This document shows, one piece after another, positions 31,991-42,576 of a stretch of DNA of 42,576 nucleotides (position 1 is its first letter; every line of letters begins with the position of its first letter). This stretch comes from Branchiostoma floridae (lineage: Eukaryota; Chordata; Leptocardii; Amphioxiformes; Branchiostomatidae): positions 16,258,867-16,301,442 of the forward strand of contig NC_049980.1 in NCBI RefSeq assembly GCF_000003815.2. Reading direction: 5' to 3'. The translations under genes and the position numbers were made by a program. The notes under the pieces were generated by a model. It worked only from the letters and a program-made list of their open reading frames with translations. It ran no database searches and was not told the origin of the DNA.

Positions 31991-34684
31991 TGGGTGATTT
32001 TGAAATAGTCTATTGTTGCATGGGGAGGGAGATGGCTGAAATATGCTGTATTTGCTCTCAAGCAAATGTCGGCCTTTCTAGTTATCATATAACTGTTTGA
32101 GTCACAACTAGGTGAAACACTGGTGATGTAAACGAAAGGGGTGTGGTTGATTAATTAGCATATCTTGTCATGCTTTTACTTTTAGCATGTTATCTCACAT
32201 TATATTCATCAGGCCATCAGTCATTTTAATCCCATATACTGTTAGATGAAATAAAGCAATATGCATTTTGTACAGTAAAATGGATTTATGTTTGAAAATA
32301 GGTCAATCTAAACATTTGGAGAACTTCAATCTCAATCTACTTGACTGATGTGTCGTTTGGAGCATGATTTTTTCCTCTTTTGTATTCCTCATCATTTAGG
32401 TTAAGATGTAACATGTCACAAGCATTTGACTTTAATATGTTGTAACTGTTTTTTAAAAATGTTTTGGTAATCTGTAAGAGTGACATGGGTGTCAACAAAC
32501 ATACTTAGGAATGTAGTGTTGTTTAATCATGCTGTAATGATTATAAAATTACAAAAGAGATTAACATCCTGAAATTTTCTTGGAAATTTTACACCATTGT
32601 TGATGATACAGCTACTGTATATAACGTTACACCCATGTTCTGTTACTGTTTTGTTGATGTTCTATTTTTGAGAATAAATACAAGTCATTTACTATTTAGT
32701 CACAGTTTTTTTATGGTAACGTTATAGGACCAGTTATAGAATTTGAAAATTCAATGTTTACATGCAGCAGAAATGTAAAAGGGAATTGTGTTTACATAAA
32801 CAGCAAGGTCTTTATTACAGTGTCAATAATTGTGTATCTTGAGGATGGTATCTTGCCTGTCTGTCCTTGGTGAACATGGCACTGCAGTGGAACAATCTTC
32901 AATTCCCTTCTCATCAATAATATATGATATGGAGGTAATGCTGAAGACCTGGTTGCAAAAGGCTAAGGTCATTTATATTTTTTTTGATCACCATCGAACT
33001 GTACCATGGAATTTATATATCTAATTTGGTCTCTTAATTGTTAAAAAATGGGTCAGATGAAAAGTTTGTGTTCAAGTATATCATACTTTAGACCTACTTG
33101 TAGAGTGTCTGTAACATACATTTTTTATCATTCTTTCTTGATATCATCCTTTTGACTTTCAAAATGCAATGGCACTTGGATATAAAGATAGAAAGAGGAA
33201 GAGATTTCAAATGATACATTTTTTCTTGTAATGAGAAAGAAACTGTACTGATAGTAGCAGAATCAAGCAGCAACAGTTTGCCCAGTCCCTTGGAGACTGA
33301 ACCCTGTTTACTGTACAATATGCAGCTGTAGAGAGAACCTTACCAGATGTTGAATAAATTGTGCCAAATTCATTAGTTTTGGTCTGTTGTAGACTGCCTC
33401 TGCCCTTCCAAAATCAGTCTGACTGAAGTGGCTTTCACTGTGATGAAAATACCTCTTCTAATTTTCCTTGAAAGAATCCATGTTACAAGACTTGTGGAGG
33501 GCCCCAGGCTGGTTTTCTGGTACACCCCTTAACCTACATTAGATTGCAAGATGGATGAGAGAATGCCCCTTGTGAGCTGTTACACTGTGTAGTGCATGGC
33601 AGGATTACAGCTCGGAACCATCAGTCAGCAGCATGTCCTTATGTGGGTGCCACAAATGTGTTGGTGGCGTGCCGGGAGGACTTGGCATTGCAGATGTTTA
33701 TCGCCTCCGACATTCATCAAGGGGTGGAAATGTGGCCCCAGGTATTGTCTAGACCCAGAAGGTAGACAGCCACGGGATAGTTTTCCTGTGGTGCCATTGT
33801 ATGTACATTTGAATTTTGATGATTGTTGTGATGTCACACCTTAGCAACTATGATTTCTTCTCTCCCAAAAATTTGATATTGTGAAAAGTTGTATTCAGAG
33901 ATGAAATACTTATGATACCCAAAAGGAAACAGGTTGAAACTGTCTTTTTATGCAAAGTACAACAAGGTTGATAAGCAACTACTAGTACTATAAAGATTTG
34001 TACAATATCGTGAAATTCTACCCTGAAGGTCACAAGGCTTGTGTATTTTTCGTGAGCTTTGTACGTTGCAGATTGGCAGCTGATACAAAATTTCTGCAGG
34101 CTTTTCAGACTTTTTGATTTTCTGTTATGAGTTACTTGCGCACAAAGGATGGACTTCTACGATATTGACCACAAATGCCAATATCTACATTGCTCACCTT
34201 TATTTTCTGTTTGGTGTAATTTTGTTGAGAATACTTGGTATATCACACATGGCTGATCCATACTGTAATAATCACGACACAGCTTTGAGTATGACATCAT
34301 GTCATTGTCAAAGGTCAGCAGTGTGACAATCTTGGCTGTTGAGGTCATCGACCCTTGGTGACATGAGTCACACCAGGGGGGAAGCCAACATCTGTCTGTC
34401 TGCCCCTTAATTTGCGTACTTTTACATGCCATTTTGTCTGGAAAAGTCAAGTTCTGTACTGAGGTGGGTGAAAAAATTTGGGATATATAGGAGTCAACAT
34501 TGTAATTTTTACCGCTATGAGATGCCGAGGTGTAATCATGTCAAAGACCAAAAACTATTAAAATGGCCATTTAACATGTTGTTTTTTGTTAGTGATGTTA
34601 CTAGCTGATTTGGCCAGCATTATGCATTGTTACAACCCTGTCATGTTTTTTTGTTGTGATGTTGACTTTATCTTGTGAAGTATG
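31991..34684. other. No gene seen (possibly OTUD7 5' intron)
   Basis: AT-rich sequence with only short, featureless ORFs. I see no exon, RNA gene or intact mobile element. Confidence 0.4.
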
Positions 34685-35282
34685 CAGGGCTCGAATTAAC
34701 CACTTGCCCACCCCTGCCGCGCAAGTAGTTTTCTCTGTGCGCAAGTTGTTCAGAAAGTCAGGTTGCACACGGCGCAACTTGATTTTTTGGGTAAACAAAA
34801 CGATCCTTAAGTTACAGGCCCTTTACTAAAAAGATATCAGAAAATGTACACCGTTTTGGGGATGAACGCCTTTGGTAAGCCCTAATTTTCCGCCGGAAAC
34901 TTCGCTCAAAGTTCAAAATTTGCGGATTTCGGCCGCTATAGAGCTGCCATTTTAAATCTACCTTCAAGTCTGTTCAAAGGAGGTCGCGATTTTTTCAAGG
35001 TTCTGTGAGATATTATTTTTGTTGCAATCTTTATTTTCAAAAGATCGATAAATGGATGTTGTTTATTGAGAAAAGTGCGCTAATTTGCCCTACATTGTTT
35101 TTTTGCTATATTTCTTCAACTGAAATTAACTGTTTTTACACTCACAGATAATTGATAAGTAGCTAATTTGGAGAAAGTAACGACTTCGAAGTGGCGCAAC
35201 CTGAAATGCTGATGGCGCAAGTTGGTTTTTGATTCAGGTTGCCGCCTGCGCAACCTGGCTAAAAAAAGTATTTCGAGGCCTG
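34685..35282. mobile_element. hAT-like non-autonomous element with GCGCAAC repeats
   Basis: The left end CAGGGCTCGAATTAACC pairs with the inverted right end, CAGGCCTCGAAATACTT. GCGCAAGT, GCGCAAC and complements recur near both ends. The termini are almost the same as those of the element at 4952-5315, but the interior differs. Flanks share AGTATG (34679-34684 and 35284-35289), a possible decayed target duplication. There is no transposase ORF in about 600 bases. Confidence 0.6.
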
Positions 35283-35294
35283 CAGTATGCTATG

Positions 35295-35550
35295 AGGCAG
35301 AGGAAAAAAAAGTTGTGTTTCCTGTTTCCCGACCTACCCTAGAAAAAATCACAGACCCTGGCCTTTTTGGGGTGGGTAGTGGACTCTGGAGTCTCCAGTT
35401 AGAATTGTCATTTAGCCGGCTTCCTATTCAAGTAAAAAAAAGCTGGTGCTATCTAATGAGGGATGAATGTATCTACAGATTTGTAACCATTATTCACAAA
35501 ATTAAAGTCTGACATTGAAAATGTTAGTGTCCAAGTTAGTACTTATTACC
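35295..35550. mobile_element. Family B element, one-ended copy
   Basis: It starts AGGCAGAGGAAAAAAAAG and continues through TTGTGTTTCCTGTTTCCC and CGACCTACCCTAGAAAAA, then follows the right half of 3700-4090 in reverse complement, down to AAAATTAAAGTCTGACATT. The second inverted terminus is missing. It begins 12 bases after the hAT-like element ends. Confidence 0.65.
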
Positions 35551-38500
35551 TCATTGTTCAGGATGGAAGCAACCTTTACAATGAGGGAATCCAGGGGATA
35601 AACCCTGATACTACATGTATAGGCCAATTGAAGTAATACGCAAATGTGATATTGTCAAGTATACTATAGAGCCGTACTTCCTGTCCTGTTCAATTGTGGT
35701 ACACAATTTCATCATGAACCCGACATGTCTGAAGTGTTGCAGTTTTCCATATATTCAGTCAGATGCAGACAATACATATATCTTGGTTAGAATGTTAATT
35801 GCTGCAAAATGAACTTCGTTCTGATCTAAGACTAAGTGATTGATTATACTTCTCGGTACATTAGATTAGATAGTTATCGTCTAATTTGATTTAGATCCCT
35901 GGCATTTTTTAAAGGTGAGTTTGAAGCTGGAAGATTACTTTGACCACATTTAGATAGCTCAAGACCAAAAATGTTTCCAAAAGCATCAGTTTTTTTTTTA
36001 CCAACATGCCATCAGCTTTTGAAATACAAACATGGCAGTATTGTAGACAATTAATCATAGTTATACCACCTAATATGATCTAGTTAATCATTACCATCAT
36101 AAAAAAAAGCCACAAAACAATAGTCAAGCAGTTTGGAAATAGGGTGTTGAAGAACTACCGAGTTCAATAGTAAAACCGTAACTGCCTGGAGTTTACAACC
36201 ATAGTGTCTGCCTCATGCATAACCAGTGGTAAGTCTTTGATCAGATGGTACTCCATGACTAGGCTCCCTTCTTATCTACTTAATTAGCCAGCTTTGAAGA
36301 ACCTATATGTCTGCCACAGACTCACCAGCATTTCTCTTATCTGGTCAATATTGGAGATTAGTCGCCCAATCAGGACCTATGGTCCAGACTGGTTATTAAT
36401 CGCTGGATCTGTTCAAAGGGGGACAGGGATTTTCTCCATCAGTATTGGTGGCCAACCTCAGACAGAGGACGAAGCAGGGCACTTTGTCATTACTAGTTGC
36501 TAGTACAATGCAGCCTTGCTACCACATATATTTAGACAAATACTACATATGTGGTGGTTGGCTGGATGGTATGACTAGAATTGAGGCAGTAACACATAGG
36601 TTAACAATAGAATAGATAGAAGCTTTATTGACACAACATAAAATACCTTGACTTTCATATGGTTAACTACAAAATTCAATCTAGAAATGCAAAATAAATC
36701 AACAAATTCTGCTTTATACCAAGCAATTAAGCCTAACTTAAAATGAGTACAACTACAAGGCCATGTTTGTGATGACACACTGTTGTGTGCTATGGCCAAC
36801 GATATGATTGAATCAATTTTTGCAAGCTGTGGGTCAGTAAAAATGACTAATCCAACTCCATTGAATAAATATTTGACAGAATAAAAGACGTCCTTGGCAT
36901 ACAAGTCAATAGAACATCTCAAAAGAGGCCCACAGAAATCAATCCTGCAGGATTCATGACAGGGATTCTTTTGTCATAAATCTATCATCTACTAGCAGTC
37001 CTAACCAGCTGGTTTGCTTGGGTGTAATGGACTCGATAAAGGTATGGCCAGTTGAGTGCGCGTCCAGTCATCAGAGCCAATACAGAAGATCATAAATATT
37101 GAAGGAAATTGGATTCTTGCAGTACTCTGGTACAAGCATGTAAAGGAGATGAGGCTGATACAAGGATGAACTGATGTGATATTCATTTGCTTGCTGCCTT
37201 TTATCATATGATGTCACATCGTTGCACTATTGGAGGCTTTGATAGTGATGTAATTTTGAACGTGAAAAGGTTTTGTTTTAAAAAAGACAATAGTTGTGAT
37301 AAAATTAAAGGGCAGCACATCTCTTTTTTATGCATTTATCCTGGAGAGTAAAGGTGGTGAAACCAGTTTCCCATGAAACCTTGTATCGTGATAACTGAGA
37401 AAACTGTTGTACTTGATATACAGTATATCTATTATTAATTTATAATGTCCTCCTGGATTTGGTACCTGGTATGCGAGAAAAGGAAGAAGTGACTTATTCC
37501 TCCTGACATCTGCTTGGAGACGTGGCCCTTCATCTGTTCCCTGCACACACAGTGATGACTGGGCCTAACGTGTACTTGTCAGGACTGGGCAGGGAATATT
37601 TGATGTGCCATGTTTGGATGTCCTGTGTTTGTTCTGAACACAGGACAGAGGTGACCAGCATGTGACATTGCCTCCCAACCATCCCTTCATCACAACTCAA
37701 ACATCCCAGTTTCCTGCTCTTTTCTGTATTCCAGGATACGAGGTATATGATTGGTGCTTTTTCTGGACACATGCAGTGGCTTAACTGTAATCTCCAAGTG
37801 CTTTCATGATGTGGTACTGAAAGGTTTCTCTGTGTTGCAGATAGTCCAGACAGAAGTAACTAAAGCATACATGTAGATCTAAATATAGTATCTGTAATGA
37901 CTTTCTCAAGATGATACAGTGCTGCTTTAAAAATCAATGGTGCCTAATGATTTACAGACGTAAACTGAAAGGAGTCTGATGGTATTTAAAGAATCTATTA
38001 GCCCTTGTACTGATAAACTGCAAGAATGAGTTTGATATATGAATTCTGTAACATCATTTTACCAATGCGCAAGGCAGTGGGCAATGTGTACTAATACAAC
38101 TATATTTTCCAGTCATCATAGAATGGATGGAGAAAACAGTTTGCTCATCACATTGAAATTTGATGGGCATTTAAATACAAAATTGTAGTTATGTTTTAGT
38201 TAGTATCAATGGCTTTTTAAATCTATGGCAGTCTATTCAGTCTTGACAGTCAGGTTCTGGTTTAATCAGATTTGTGCCCCTCTTGTTGCTGGCTCCTCCA
38301 AACTGGAGAAAATTTTATTATTTCTGGGAAGTGTATCCCAGTGGAAAAAGGGTGGTACAAGATGAGGGTAAGGGGCTGCACAGATTGGAAATATGCCTGC
38401 AGTCTGCAGATATGTATCTTGCCTTTCCCTCATTTCTGTAACTGCAAGTCCAGGGTGATGGCCAATGGCCCATATACATGTGTAATGTCCTGTTTTAATT

Positions 38501-39028
38501 GATTGATTTGGTATTGATTTTTGTACAGTGATCACAAAAGACCATTGTGTAGAATGTCATGGATCCTTGGTTGGAAGGAAAGATGGTGAACATAAGCATA
38601 AAAATATAATTTAGAGATTACCTGAGGGCTTAAAATAATCATTTTGGTATGCTACTCTTTGTTTTTCCTATTGAATATCGCATGATCAAATTATTGCATT
38701 TTGGCTTGCATGCATTGGCTTTGTACAAATTACTGAAGTGACCGTACTATTCTAAACAGTATCCAGCTGAAAAGTTCTGAAAGATAGATTAAGAGTTTGT
38801 GTATAGTATAGTAGACCTTATTTAACTATTACTTAAGTTATTTCTAGAAACTTTTATTTTCCCAGTTTTTGCCCAGTGACGTTTCCACATCATTTTCCCT
38901 TTTACTGGTGAGATGAAACCACTGCAAAAGTAAAATGAATTTGTACAAGTGGTCTTTGATTCTGTATACCATTGTTTACTATTGATGTCCATAACACGAG
39001 TCTATTTTACACCTCCCGTTTTCTCCAG
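35551..39028. other. No gene seen (possibly OTUD7 5' intron)
   Basis: AT-rich, with scattered short ORFs. The longest, on the minus strand at 36575-36922, is hydrophobic and lacks any family feature. AGCTTTATTGACACAACATAAAA near 36620 resembles the 3' end of a retroposed element read in reverse, but I cannot place it. Confidence 0.35.
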
Positions 39029-39050
39029 ATCTCCCACAAGTTTTACGAGC

Positions 39051-39103
39051 ATGAAGTCCTACAAAGAGTCAACACTAAAAGCGCTGTAACAATGCTCTGT
39101 TGA
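39051..39103 (+). other. Two upstream ORFs in the OTUD7 5' UTR
   Basis: In the exon beginning at 39029, an ATG at 39051 opens a 12-codon frame ending TAA at 39087-39089. A second ATG at 39092 opens a 3-codon frame ending TGA at 39101-39103. Both end before the main ATG at 39133, so they could reduce or tune translation by reinitiation. Confidence 0.5.
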
Positions 39104-39132
39104 AGACGTACCAAGGCTGTACCACAATTGCC

Positions 39133-42100
39133 ATGGACGCTGCACTGTCTGAGTTTGTGCAGTACACCGGGGCAGACCCTGGGCTGGCCAGGGACTTACT
39201 GGAAGGTAGGTACTCTTTCCTGGAATTCAAATGGAGCAGTCACAGTCTTGGAACTGATGAACTTTACCATTTATTAAAAGCATAACTTCGTAAAATGAAC
39301 CAGGAGAACTCATTATGAGGAAAAGTCATCACAGTATCTACCTGATATTAACAACCATCGTGTTAAAGTGAGAGATAGATGTGACATGATATCTGTCACT
39401 TTCAGACCTTGAACCTTATTTTATCAGGAAACAAGTAATATAATCTTAAATATTATGCCACATCAAAATATTATGAGGAGTTATAGTTGAAGTGGCATTT
39501 ACAGATCACTGCATAGAGGATGTAATTTCGGTTGCAGTTCCGTGTCCTTACATGCACCTGATCCACAGGCCATTGATATTTCTATCATCAGTAGCAAATT
39601 TATAGTCCTCTGGTAAAATTTGTCCTCAGAGAAAGTCAGATACATCAAGGTTACCTCATTGCTATCATTACATTCCAACATCAGAGCCAGGTGACTACTC
39701 TTGCATCCAGATATTTTCGATGATAAGAGTCTGAGTTACAAAAAAATTGGTATTCGGATGGAGCTTTGCACATGATTATTCCTAACGTCTGTTATCTGAT
39801 GTATTTTCACCCTGAAGCATGGAATACTCACCTAGGAAATCTACTTTCTATCTGGTTACTTTCCTGTAGAGTTTACCTCAAGGGGTTTTGAAAGTAATCT
39901 GTTCCAAACATAGTGAATGCCTTAAAAAGTTCAAGGTGATTTCAGTTTGCAGTTAGAGGAAATGGAGTGGTCGCATTGGTTTTATGTTTGCCGTAGCACT
40001 ATAGTCACACGCAGTATAGAAATTGAAATGCTGGTGGTTTGTTGATGAGGCAGTCACTGCAAAAACCATGAACTCGAAACCACCACAAAAAATTCAAGAA
40101 CTACAGTAATGGAAAGACACAGCCTGGGATGAAAAGGTACAAATGCATAATGTTAATATCAAGATGGATACATGTAAGGATACTGATTAGATTACTGTTG
40201 ACATATCTGTCCATCTTCCCTCTCCCCTAGCTAAGATTGGACAATCTGTCAGAACACTTCAAAGACGTGTAATGGTTGCACAAAAGCATGACCGCCGATT
40301 GATTTGTGGTCATCCTCTCGATACTAGTTACGTAGGATGAAGCGCACTTAGTCCACTTATCTACATCCTTTATCACTGTGGAGAGTAAACGATTTAGTGA
40401 TAATATTGTCGAGGCTGTGTCTTGCACTGTGTGTAGGAACATGTTTAGAATTGAAGTCTGGTGGTGCTGTATGATTGATGAAAATGAGGGGCCTATATAC
40501 TATACTGAAAGTACGAGAACACTGACAACATTAGTAGCAGTACAATGACTGATGGGGACTTCACATTGTCTGGCTAATACGGGTGCATTTGTTTGGTNNN
40601 NNNNNNNNNNNNNNNNNNNNNNNNNNNNNNNNNNNNNNNNNNNNNNNNNNNNNNNNNNNNNNNNNNNNNNNNNNNNNNNNNNNNNNNNNNNNNNNNNGCA
40701 GGTTACAAGCAGGATAATGGGGTTTTGACAAGGTCTGATGCCTTGCTATGCATGAGTCTGAACTTTTTGCATAATTTATAGCTACCTCTAATCCTCTACC
40801 AGAGGCTAGGCTTTGAAATTGAACCAATTTCCTGACAGGAAACATGCTCAGTATTTCTTGGCAATGCAAGAGGAGCACATTTTAGCAGTATTGGACAGTC
40901 TTCAAATATTACCGTCGTCATTCTTGTCAGGAGCGCCACAGACTAGATGATCATGGTAGTTGACTGATGGCTTATAAAGTGTGAAGGCTGTCTGATGTAG
41001 TGAAATAGATGTATTTCTCTTGTAGTTGCTCAGGGACTGATCTGAGTTGATTTGGAACTGACAGGGGCATTATGTATCCAATCAACAGCAAATCCTCTCA
41101 CTTATCAGAAACTGGGGGACCTACTGGTACTGTCAGATGTTTCTTACTGAGGAAACCAACTCAGTTCAAGGTCACTCTGTTGTTCTTTAGTGTGTAATGT
41201 GAAATGTAATGTAGAAAACAGTCTTAAAGCATTTCACCATATGGTAGGCATGTTTTTTGGAAAAAATGATGTTTGTAGTAGTCAGAGAAAGTGACCCGAG
41301 AAGAAGTTGGAGAAAAGCCAGGAAAAGGAACTCTTCATCAGTTACATGTTATAAAGCTGTTAATGGTTTGTATTGATAAGTATGTTGATATCATAGACAA
41401 GGTTGGTTAATAGGAAAATGAATAAGCTAAACATGTTTTTTTGCAGGTAAGAACTGGGATCTAAACGCTGCCCTGAACGACTTCAACGTTTTGTATCGTG
41501 AAGCGGATAGTAGCCGACCTCCACCAGTCCCCAGGCCCAGCAATGGAACAACAATAGACAGCACAATGGCAGCAGAAGTCAGAGCAGTGCAGAGGAGACC
41601 AGAGAGGCCACCCCTGGTCAGGCAGGAAGATCTAAAAGGTAATGTCATGGGTTTGTGGAAGGTTATAGTTTATGTTATGGTCTCATTCATTAGCATTATA
41701 AGTATTGTCTAACAGGAAGGAGAAGGAGAGAAGACCCAGCACTGCCGTCGTGTGCCCAATGTGCAGCTATGATCACACCTGTGGCGCCATTGAAGTCATC
41801 ATCCCAGAGCGATGGACATCCAACACAATGTCTAACATGGGCATATTCATAATGAACATTATACTATAGGAAATGTCCCCATTATTCCTTCTACATTGAG
41901 AACATCTACCTTAGCAGAAATGAATAGCCAAAACCAAATACCATATTGTTCTTGTTAATAGCGATTGGAAACTAGCTTGTAACCCAGTATCTTCTATTGT
42001 CACCAGATAAGAGATTATCCCGCGGTATCTCCCATGCCAGTGCATCTCTCGTCTCCATGGTTCGAACAGCGGTGGAGAAAGACGAGTCGGCGACCACTGA

Positions 42101-42240
42101 GGACAAGATGCACTTCTTCATCGAGACCCCTGTCTACACATTTGTGCTTCCAGACCTTACTGTTTACTCTGACGACTTCCGAGAATTTCTGGAACGAGAC
42201 TTGATTGAGACTTCCACACTGGTGGCCTTGGAACAAGCAG
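39133..42240 (+). CDS. OTUD7: OTUD7 (Cezanne-type) deubiquitinase, N-terminal part
   Basis: OTUD7 proteins are OTU-family cysteine deubiquitinases; OTUD7B (Cezanne) prefers K11-linked chains. Exons are 39133-39205, 41447-41638 and 42007-42240, all joining in phase 1, for about 166 residues. The start is in a strong context (GCCATGG) and gives [20 protein letters not shown]. This matches the family's N-terminal UBA-like region, which continues across the first intron as [17 protein letters not shown] Pro/Arg-rich linker follows. Then [17 protein letters not shown] and [31 protein letters not shown] lead up to the catalytic domain, whose active-site residues are beyond the right edge. OTUD7A or OTUD7B cannot be assigned; an invertebrate would carry one pro-orthologue. 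The upstream exon is non-coding. Confidence 0.93.
39913..40106. mobile_element. MITE copy 3, family A, degenerate
   Basis: TA flanks an element running from GTGAATGCCTTAAAAAGTTC to GAACTACAG, then TA. Internally GGTTTTATGTTTGCCGTAGCA and AACCATGAACTCGAAACCACC line up with the two better copies. It has diverged strongly and lies in OTUD7 intron 1. Confidence 0.65.
40598..40697. other. Assembly gap (100 N)
   Basis: A placeholder of exactly 100 N within OTUD7 intron 1. True length is unknown. Confidence 0.98.
40698..41446. other. OTUD7 intron 1, right part, no other gene seen
   Basis: AT-rich intron ending in the acceptor TTTTTTTGCAG at 41446. No other feature is recognised. Confidence 0.6.
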
Positions 42241-42465
42241 GTTTGTGACTTGTGTGAAATGGTTACCAACTAGAAATCCATGGTGGTACTTAACTACATG
42301 TACAGGCTGGAATAGTTGGCATTATGCAGAAAGATAGATTTTCTTGAAGTGTTAACCTCCTCCCTGCTGCCTGATCCAGTCAACAAAAAAAGTTTGCTGC
42401 CAAAAGGCTACTTCAGCAGGGAAAGTTCAGCAAAGTGCCTGATGACATACATCGTGTGATTGTCA

Positions 42466-42576
42466 TAGGATTGTCATCATCATCATTGGTCAACGTGCTT
42501 ACACACGACAGGGTTATGCTGCCCCTTACGGGGTGATACACCCTTTCGAATAGCTGAATACAAGGCCTGTAAATTC
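42466..42576 (-). mobile_element. Probable 3' end of a retroposed element, cut by the window edge
   Basis: A short (ATC)n tract near 42473-42486 is followed by GC-richer sequence including GCCCCTTACGGGGTGATACA. Read on the minus strand this would be an element body ending in a (GAT)n tail, as in SINEs or CR1/L2-type LINEs. The rest is outside the window, so the class is open. Confidence 0.3.

Noticed and set aside
36575-36922. Minus-strand 115-codon hydrophobic frame
   Set aside because: AT-rich composition, no motif, and no splice or promoter support. It could be a retroelement fragment but I cannot show it.
41712-41866. Possible extra OTUD7 exon with a Cys-rich peptide after 41712
   Set aside because: The 41638-to-42007 join already matches the family in sequence and phase; the segment lacks a convincing acceptor-donor pair.
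1-42576. CRISPR, prophage, operon or toxin-antitoxin systems
   Set aside because: The window is intron-containing animal DNA. The regular repeats (162-base and 1,018-base) lack CRISPR geometry and no associated genes are present.

Overview
This is animal nuclear DNA, most likely from a lancelet (Branchiostoma). Genes are split by short GT-AG introns, carry mitochondrial presequences, and sit among many short non-autonomous transposons. The lancelet assignment is inference from gene structure and repeat style, not from a database match. Three 100-base runs of N mark assembly gaps. There is no prokaryotic operon, CRISPR array or phage.

Layout. (1) 165-7998, minus strand: nine exons of mitochondrial NADP-dependent isocitrate dehydrogenase (IDH2); the last coding exon(s) lie left of the window. 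(2) 8-11.7 kb: intergenic, with CpG-rich and CCAAT-rich stretches. (3) 11799-16409, plus strand: a complete five-coding-exon mitochondrial nicotinamide nucleotide transhydrogenase (NNT), head-to-head with IDH2. (4) 18763-21777, minus strand: eight coding exons of a small sugar-nucleotidyltransferase-like enzyme, with a possible first exon at 28533-28572. (5) 23389-26677: a roughly 1,018-base segment present three times in tandem. Each copy carries the same two-exon, minus-strand gene of unknown function, and only the copy at 23389-24427 keeps the full C-terminus. (6) 28.6-39 kb: a long region with a possible promoter or 5' exon for the next gene, a 162-base tandem repeat bounded by hairpins, a degenerate minisatellite and transposon remnants. 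(7) 39133-42240, plus strand: the first three coding exons of an OTUD7 (Cezanne-type) deubiquitinase; the OTU catalytic core lies right of the window.

How the genes relate. IDH2 and NNT are two principal sources of mitochondrial matrix NADPH. Here they are divergently transcribed neighbours, which is the most suggestive functional arrangement in the window. The nucleotidyltransferase and OTUD7 show no obvious link to them. The most novel-looking item is the triplicated unknown gene, which may sit inside the first intron of the nucleotidyltransferase gene.

Repeats include three copies of a TA-flanked MITE, hAT-like elements with CAGGG termini, a second inverted-repeat family in two copies, a foldback element, and a SINE whose head is derived from 5S rRNA. 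The palindromes TACATGTA and TAACGTTA recur far more often than chance predicts.
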